NCBI GenBank assembly: GCA_017440425.1
Contig: JAFSHJ010000084.1
Span: 1 to 10,743 of the forward strand
Reading direction: 5' to 3'
DNA length: 10,743 bases
Source: Oscillospiraceae bacterium
Lineage (GTDB): Bacteria; Bacillota; Clostridia; Oscillospirales; Ruminococcaceae
The stretch's first letter is position 1. Every line of letters starts with the position of its first letter. The notes under the pieces were generated by a model, which saw only the letters and a list, made by a program, of their open reading frames with translations, was not told where the DNA came from and made no database searches. Of this stretch, positions 7,247 to 10,743 are shown one piece after another. A program made the position numbers and the translations under genes.

Positions 7247-7489
7247 ATGCACGAACTTGGAGTGCTGACCCGTGCGCTGGAGAGAGTGCAGCGGACAGCA
7301 GATGAAGCGGGAATAGAACAGGTCAAAACCGTGACCCTGGAGGTGGGGAAGAGCAGCAGCTTTGTGCCTGCCTATTTTGTCAAACTGTATCCTGCCGCAA
7401 GGGAGCTCTATACGGCGACAAAAAATTCGGAGCTGAAGATAGAGATGGTTACGGGAAACGGACTTTTTATAAAGGAAATAGCATACTGA
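7247..7489 (+). CDS. Miniature HypA-like nickel metallochaperone lacking the zinc domain
   Basis: HypA proteins (about 113-118 residues) deliver nickel to [NiFe]-hydrogenase precursors, and in some bacteria to urease, together with the GTPase HypB. This protein has only 80 residues. It keeps the N-terminal Met-His-Glu that binds nickel in HypA, the first helix, and the strand VKTVTLEVGKSSSFVP that matches xVxxVxLxIGxxSxVxP. It then goes from SELKIEMV (residues 61-68) directly to the C-terminal strand NGLFIKEIAY, which corresponds to the xGLxIxxIE end of HypA. The loop normally lying between these, with its two CxxC pairs binding zinc, is absent, and the protein has no cysteine at all. The conserved MHE fixes the start; the ribosome binding site is weak. 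It is the first gene of an operon with the Fe-S protein and HypB. Homology is well supported; function is inferred. Confidence 0.8.
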   Translation: MHELGVLTRALERVQRTADEAGIEQVKTVTLEVGKSSSFVPAYFVKLYPAARELYTATKNSELKIEMVTGNGLFIKEIAY

Positions 7490-7504
7490 AAGGGTTAATA
7501 CATA

Positions 7505-8563
7505 ATGGAAGAGAAAATGCAGGCAAGCAATATTACTGAATCGGGAAAGGTGCTTTATCATGACGGGGAGCGCCTTGACCGCAAAGAGGTTGGTTTTCCG
7601 CCGTATAAAAACAAATCCAACGGTCTTGGAATATACAACTGGCTGAAAGAGCACGTGATATATATGTCTGCCGACCGCTGGCCGTTGGCACTTAAGCTTT
7701 ACAGAATGTTTATCCGCTTTTCCGTGTGGATGAAGCAGGGCGGACTGAAATCCAAAATTTATAAAAAGGGAATAATGCTCTATCCCGATATGGAGACACA
7801 CACCTCAACGGTGGTTATGCCGCTGAAGGTGGATGTTGAGGAGCAGGATGAGAAAACGCTTCCCATCAACCTGGATCTTTCGGGAGATGGCGAAAAGGTG
7901 GTCGTGCCGCTGGATATCATCAGAGCCAGCCTGAAAAAGGCGGATTTTATCGGCGGAATGGACTCCTGCCTCTGCCGTGAGGCAAACGACTGCAAGGATT
8001 ATCCCCACGGCTTGGGCTGTCTGTTTTTGGGCGAGGCAGGTAAGGTTATAGTAAAGCACAATCTGGGCCGTCAGCTGAGCTATGAGGAGGCTTTGGAGCG
8101 TGTGGATGCTGCCGCCGAAGCGGGACTTATGGGTCAGGCTGTCTGGGTAGAGGTGGAACAGCTTCTCTGGGGCATTCGCAACGACCAGATGGACAAGTTT
8201 TTGGAGATTTGCTTCTGCTGTCCCTGCTGCTGCATCGCAATGCGTCTTGCACGCAATGCCACCGATGCGGAGCGCCACCGTTTCCATCCCGCAGGCTGGA
8301 CTGCTGTGCCGGACCGTACGGCCTGCGTCGGCTGCCGCCAGTGTGTTTCCGGTCCCAACGGATGTCCCGTTGAGGCAATAAGCTTCGGTGAAGACGGCAA
8401 GGTGATGATAGACCAGGAGAAGTGCGTTGGCTGCGGAATCTGCAAAAACCACTGCAAGCCGGGAGCAATAAAGATCAAGCAGACAATGCCTATGAGAGCG
8501 GATCTCCACGAATATTTCCTGAAAGATTATAATCTTGACCTTAAAATATGGAGAGACGAGTGA
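7505..8563 (+). CDS. Multi-cluster 4Fe-4S protein between hypA-like and hypB genes
   Basis: This 352-residue protein has 18 cysteines in three groups. Residues 155-172 contain CxC-x5-C-x8-C (Cys155, 157, 163, 172) in a GGMDSCLCRE...GCLFLGEAG context. Residues 236-243 contain the dense motif CxCCPCCC. Residues 274-317 form a ferredoxin-like domain with CxxCxxC-x6-CP (Cys274, 277, 280, 287) and CxxCxxC-x3-CKP (Cys307, 310, 313, 317), expected to hold two 4Fe-4S clusters. The first 150 residues lack cysteine and I do not recognise them as a domain; a signal peptide is not evident. It starts 15 bases after the hypA-like gene, and its TGA overlaps the ATG of hypB (TGATG), so translation is probably coupled. 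An electron-transfer or cluster-carrying role in metallocentre assembly is inferred from context. I cannot give it a gene name. Confidence 0.85.
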   Translation: MEEKMQASNITESGKVLYHDGERLDRKEVGFPPYKNKSNGLGIYNWLKEHVIYMSADRWPLALKLYRMFIRFSVWMKQGGLKSKIYKKGIMLYPDMETHTSTVVMPLKVDVEEQDEKTLPINLDLSGDGEKVVVPLDIIRASLKKADFIGGMDSCLCREANDCKDYPHGLGCLFLGEAGKVIVKHNLGRQLSYEEALERVDAAAEAGLMGQAVWVEVEQLLWGIRNDQMDKFLEICFCCPCCCIAMRLARNATDAERHRFHPAGWTAVPDRTACVGCRQCVSGPNGCPVEAISFGEDGKVMIDQEKCVGCGICKNHCKPGAIKIKQTMPMRADLHEYFLKDYNLDLKIWRDE

Positions 8564-9231
8564 TGGATGAACTGAAAATAATAGAACTCCGTGAGAGTAT
8601 ATTTGAAGATAACAATGCGGATGCGGAGCTTTTGCGCCGTGAACTTACGGAAAAAGGAACCTTTTTCATCAACCTTATGTCTGCCCCGGGTTCGGGAAAG
8701 ACAAGCACTCTGCGTGCGCTGATCCCGCTGCTGAAAGAGAAGTTTACCGTGGCCGTTATGGAGGCGGATATCGATTCTTCCGTGGATGCGGAGGCAATAG
8801 CAGAAACGGGTGTGAAGTGCATTCAGCTCCACACGGGAGGTATGTGCCATCTGGATGCGGATATGTGCCGCCAGGGACTCCGTGAGCTGGACTGCGACGG
8901 ATTGGATCTGGTGATTTTGGAGAACGTGGGCAACCTTGTCTGTCCGGCAGAGTTCGACACGGGTGCTCACCTGAATATGACAATTCTTTCCGTGCCGGAA
9001 GGTCACGATAAGCCGCTCAAATATCCGCTGATGTATGAAAGCTGCAGCATTTTGGCTGTCAACAAAACAGACGTGCTGCCCTGGTTCGATTTTGATATGG
9101 ATAAACTGCGTGACTATGCTGCAATGCGAAACCCCGATATCGAAATAATACCTGTCTCTGCCAAGACGGGAGACGGCATTGCAGAGCTTGCGGAGCGGAT
9201 AATAGGCAGAGTGAGCGGTCACAGCAAATAA
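8563..9231 (+). CDS. hypB: HypB-type nickel-incorporation GTPase
   Basis: HypB is a SIMIBI-class GTPase that works with HypA to load nickel into [NiFe]-hydrogenase or other nickel enzymes. The 222 residues show the Walker A motif SAPGSGKTS (40-48), the metal-site residues Cys95-His96 in GGMCHLDA, ENVGNLVCP (120-128) with Cys127, SVPEGHDKPLKYP (143-155) and the guanine-specificity motif NKTD (167-170). The N-terminal histidine-rich stretch or CxxCGC nickel motif of some HypB proteins is absent. The switch region reads ADIDSSVDAEAI where GDxxTxxDAxRI is usual, so it is somewhat divergent. ATG 8563 overlaps the preceding stop (TGATG) and has GGAGAG upstream; ATG 8548 would overlap that site. No hydrogenase or urease gene is in view, so the client enzyme is unknown. 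Confidence 0.9.
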   Translation: MDELKIIELRESIFEDNNADAELLRRELTEKGTFFINLMSAPGSGKTSTLRALIPLLKEKFTVAVMEADIDSSVDAEAIAETGVKCIQLHTGGMCHLDADMCRQGLRELDCDGLDLVILENVGNLVCPAEFDTGAHLNMTILSVPEGHDKPLKYPLMYESCSILAVNKTDVLPWFDFDMDKLRDYAAMRNPDIEIIPVSAKTGDGIAELAERIIGRVSGHSK

Positions 9232-9250
9232 AACGGTTATAATTGCAGCA

Positions 9251-9284
9251 AAACCACAGTCGGCAGACTGTGGTTTCGTTTTTT
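9251..9284 (+). terminator. Rho-independent terminator of the hypA-like/Fe-S/hypB operon
   Basis: A perfect 11-bp stem (9251-9261 with 9266-9276) with the loop GGCA is followed by CG and six T. It begins 20 bases after the hypB stop. On the opposite strand the stem is followed by only a few T, so it would serve the convergent ferritin-like gene less well. Confidence 0.92.
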
Positions 9285-9290
9285 AATATA

Positions 9291-9794
9291 TCAGCAGGTG
9301 AGGCGCTCCAGCCAGGATTCGAAAATTTTGATATGCTCCAGTTCGTCGGAGATAATATATTCGAGCACGGCTTGTGCAGACGTATTTTTTATCTGACAAA
9401 TGTGCAGGCGGTAGGCGGCAACGGATTTTTGCTCGTCTTTAATGTTTTCCATCAGCAGATACTGCAGGTTGCGGCTGTAGTTCACCCGGTTGCCGCACCA
9501 ATAAGACTCTCTGCTGTGCTCCAAATTGCGGAATTTCGGGTCGCCGCCCAAGTTTACGATAAGCTCTCCAAGCAGCTTAAGGTGCTGCATCTCTTTTACT
9601 GATACAGCCATAAGGTCGGAGGCGAGCTCGGGGTGTGTCTTTTGCAGAATGAGGTGCTGATAAAAATATTTTGCCACAGCCGAAAACTCGCTGAGGCTGC
9701 CGGCAAAATCGTTGTATAAAACAGCGGCATAGGCGGGATTGCGCTCAAAAGTCTCGGTGGAGGGGGCAGGGTGATGTGAGTTGGGATTGTTCAT
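9291..9794 (-). CDS. Ferritin-like diiron protein
   Basis: This 167-residue, mostly helical protein fits a four-helix-bundle ferritin-like fold that binds two metal ions. The ligand pattern is visible: Glu36 in LSEFSAVAKY, ExxH at Glu68-His71 (KEMQHLKLLGEL), a Glu near 116-121 in ENIKDEQ, and ExxH at Glu151-His154 (DELEHIKIF). The loop GGDPKFR after the second helix is common in ferritin-like and manganese-catalase-like proteins. The rubredoxin-type CxxC pairs of rubrerythrin are missing, so it is not a full rubrerythrin. The ATG has AGAGGA about 8 bases upstream. A role in peroxide or oxygen protection or in iron handling is expected from the family, but iron and manganese cannot be told apart here. 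It faces the hyp-like operon and is transcribed separately. Confidence 0.8.
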   Translation of the reverse strand: MNNPNSHHPAPSTETFERNPAYAAVLYNDFAGSLSEFSAVAKYFYQHLILQKTHPELASDLMAVSVKEMQHLKLLGELIVNLGGDPKFRNLEHSRESYWCGNRVNYSRNLQYLLMENIKDEQKSVAAYRLHICQIKNTSAQAVLEYIISDELEHIKIFESWLERLTC

Positions 9795-9870
9795 GTGTAT
9801 CGTCCTCTCAATGTTGTGTTTGGTTTGGGTTATACCTTTCTATTCTATGCGGTTTTTGCGGAATTAGCAC

Positions 9871-10010
9871 AGCGGCGCCGCTTTTAACTCGCTGCCTCTA
9901 CGCGGCCAAGCCTTCAAAACATAATATGTTTTGAAGCGGCGCACCTGCGCCGAAAAACGCAGAGCGTTTTTGCTTGGCCGCGGTCAGAGGTGAGAGTGCA
10001 GCGGTGCCGC
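9871..10010. repeat. Multi-branched palindromic element with a perfect cloverleaf core
   Basis: An 11-bp perfect stem (9901-9911 with 9972-9982) encloses three back-to-back hairpins. These are 9912-9936 (11 bp, loop AAT), 9937-9952 (7 bp, or 6 bp with loop ACCT) and 9953-9971 (8 bp, loop AGA), with no unpaired base between them. Outside the core an imperfect arm continues with CCTCT/AGAGG, ACTC/GAGT and an 11-bp stem of 9872-9882 with 10000-10010 containing one G-U pair. It is GC-rich compared with its flanks. It may be a dispersed palindromic repeat or a structured RNA; a tRNA is excluded by its tiny loops. Confidence 0.85.
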
Positions 10011-10046
10011 ATATGGTGCAGGGGAAATCTTTTTTCAAAATACCCC

Positions 10047-10075
10047 TTGCCAATAAAGTGAAAATGATGTATGAT
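10047..10075 (+). promoter_or_regulatory. Promoter of the sugar isomerase/epimerase gene
   Basis: A -35 box TTGCCA (10047-10052), a 17-base spacer and a -10 box TATGAT (10070-10075) each match consensus at 5 of 6 positions. Transcription would start near 10082, about 40 bases before ATG 10122. Confidence 0.75.
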
Positions 10076-10088
10076 AAATATAAAGTGA

Positions 10089-10102
10089 TGAAAACGATTA
10101 CA
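10089..10102 (+). promoter_or_regulatory. cre-like operator (CcpA or LacI-family site)
   Basis: TGAAAACGATTACA matches the catabolite-responsive-element consensus TGWNANCGNTNWCA at every defined position. It lies about 8 bases after the predicted transcription start and before the ribosome binding site, where a bound CcpA or related LacI-family repressor would block transcription. The match is seen; which regulator binds is inferred. Confidence 0.7.
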
Positions 10103-10121
10103 AAATAGGAGTGATCATATT

Positions 10122-10743
10122 ATGAAGTTAGGTTTTGCAAGTGCTATATTGCCGGATCTCAGTTTTGAAGAAGTCTATGATTTTGCAGCAGAAAACGGAT
10201 TTAAATGCGTTGAGACAATGTGCTGGCCAAAGGGCAAAGCGGAACGCCGCTATGCAGGAGTAACACACATTGACGTTGCAACACTCACAGATAAGCAGGC
10301 AGAGGAATACAGAGCCTATGCCGACGAAAAGGGTGTTGAGATAAGTGCAATTTCCTATTATCCCAATCCGCTTGATTCTGACCTTGAAGCAAGAAACACC
10401 TATATCGAGCATATCAAGGCCTGCATTGTTGCGGCCAAAAAGCTTGGCATCCGCAACATGAACACATTCATCGGCAGAGACTATCAGAAGTCCGTGTCCG
10501 AGAATATGGCGGAATTTAAAAAGGTATGGCCGGATATAATAAAATTTGCAGAGGAACAGGATATACGCATCGGTATTGAAAACTGCCCGATGCTCTTCAG
10601 CAACGACGAGTGGCCCGGCGGAAAGAACCTTGCCATCTCCCCGAAGATCTGGCGCGAAATGTTTGCGGAAATAGACAGTGACCATTTCGGACTCAACATC
10701 GACCCCTCCCATATGTATTGGATGCAGATGGATTACATAAAAC
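10122..10743 (+). CDS. Xylose isomerase-like TIM-barrel sugar isomerase/epimerase, C-terminus cut by window edge
   Basis: The 207 residues in view belong to the xylose isomerase-like/AP endonuclease 2 superfamily (COG1082-type). These are metal-dependent TIM-barrel enzymes that isomerise or epimerise sugars, inositol derivatives or sugar phosphates. Visible features are the first strand and helix (MKLGFASAIL...SFEEVYDFAAENGF), the ISAISYYPNPL segment near residue 75, the strand IRIGIENCPM with probable metal ligand Glu153, and LNIDPSH with Asp194 and His197. Full members have about 270-330 residues, so a third or less is missing. The ATG has GGAG about 10 bases upstream. A good promoter and a cre-like operator precede it, which suggests catabolite-repressed carbohydrate use. 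The substrate cannot be assigned; genes beyond the right edge would help. Confidence 0.88.
   Translation, partial: MKLGFASAILPDLSFEEVYDFAAENGFKCVETMCWPKGKAERRYAGVTHIDVATLTDKQAEEYRAYADEKGVEISAISYYPNPLDSDLEARNTYIEHIKACIVAAKKLGIRNMNTFIGRDYQKSVSENMAEFKKVWPDIIKFAEEQDIRIGIENCPMLFSNDEWPGGKNLAISPKIWREMFAEIDSDHFGLNIDPSHMYWMQMDYIK

Larger units (their letters stand above)
9795..10121. other. Divergent intergenic region between the ferritin-like and sugar isomerase genes
   Basis: About 330 bases without a gene. It holds the cloverleaf palindrome at 9871-10010, the plus-strand promoter at 10047-10075 and the cre-like operator at 10089-10102. I see no convincing promoter for the ferritin-like gene between 9795 and 9870. 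Confidence 0.7.

Noticed and set aside
7805..8509. Minus-strand open frame opposite the Fe-S protein gene
   Set aside because: It is antisense to a gene with clear ferredoxin motifs, and its translation resembles no domain I know.
9901..9982. tRNA-like cloverleaf of about the right length (82 bases)
   Set aside because: The loops have only two to four bases. There is no anticodon loop of seven, no T-loop motif and no acceptor end, so it is a palindromic element and not a tRNA.
10021..10046. Possible hairpin GGGG...CCCC followed by promoter sequence
   Set aside because: The stem is only four to five pairs with a long loop and overlaps the promoter -35 region, so it is not convincing as a terminator or riboswitch.
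10128..10712. Minus-strand open frame opposite the sugar isomerase gene
   Set aside because: The plus-strand gene has the promoter, ribosome binding site and TIM-barrel motifs; the antisense frame has none.

Overview
The window looks like chromosomal DNA from an anaerobic member of the Bacillota, most likely a gut-type clostridium (Oscillospiraceae-like). The reasons are strong AGGAGG-type ribosome binding sites, TTGACA/TATAAT-type promoters, moderate GC, a clostridial-type PssA and a perfect cre-type operator. The taxonomic call is inference. No rRNA, tRNA, CRISPR, transposase or phage gene was seen.

Layout. (1) Positions 4719 down to 1, minus strand: a probable four-gene operon behind a good promoter at 4791-4819. 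It encodes a degenerate glutamine-synthetase-like protein, two tandem paralogous MATE transporters, and an M18 aminopeptidase that runs off the left edge. (2) Positions 5019-6512, plus strand: pssA (phosphatidylserine synthase) and a DUF368/PopT-type polyprenyl-phosphate transporter, with a promoter at 4920-4948 and a hairpin terminator at 6518-6558. (3) Positions 7113-6574, minus strand: a TetR-family regulator. A perfect 26-bp palindrome (7156-7181) spans its -35 box and lies in the divergent intergenic region. (4) Positions 7247-9231, plus strand: a compact operon of a miniature HypA, an 18-cysteine iron-sulfur protein and HypB, ending at a hairpin terminator (9251-9284). (5) Positions 9794-9291, minus strand: a ferritin-like diiron protein. 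(6) Positions 9871-10010: a striking multi-branched palindrome whose core folds into a cloverleaf of one closing stem and three hairpins with no unpaired base at the junction. (7) From 10122, plus strand: a xylose-isomerase-like TIM-barrel sugar isomerase/epimerase, cut by the right edge, with a good promoter and a perfect catabolite-responsive-element match just downstream of the -10 box.

How the genes fit together. The pssA-popT pair joins phospholipid synthesis to undecaprenyl-phosphate recycling. The HypA-like/Fe-S/HypB operon looks like a nickel or metallocluster delivery module without its target enzyme in view, and it may be controlled by the divergent TetR. The GS-like/MATE/MATE/aminopeptidase operon has no obvious textbook function. 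The most novel items are the HypA that has lost exactly its zinc domain and is coupled to an Fe-S partner, the catalytically dead GS-like protein, and the cloverleaf palindrome.
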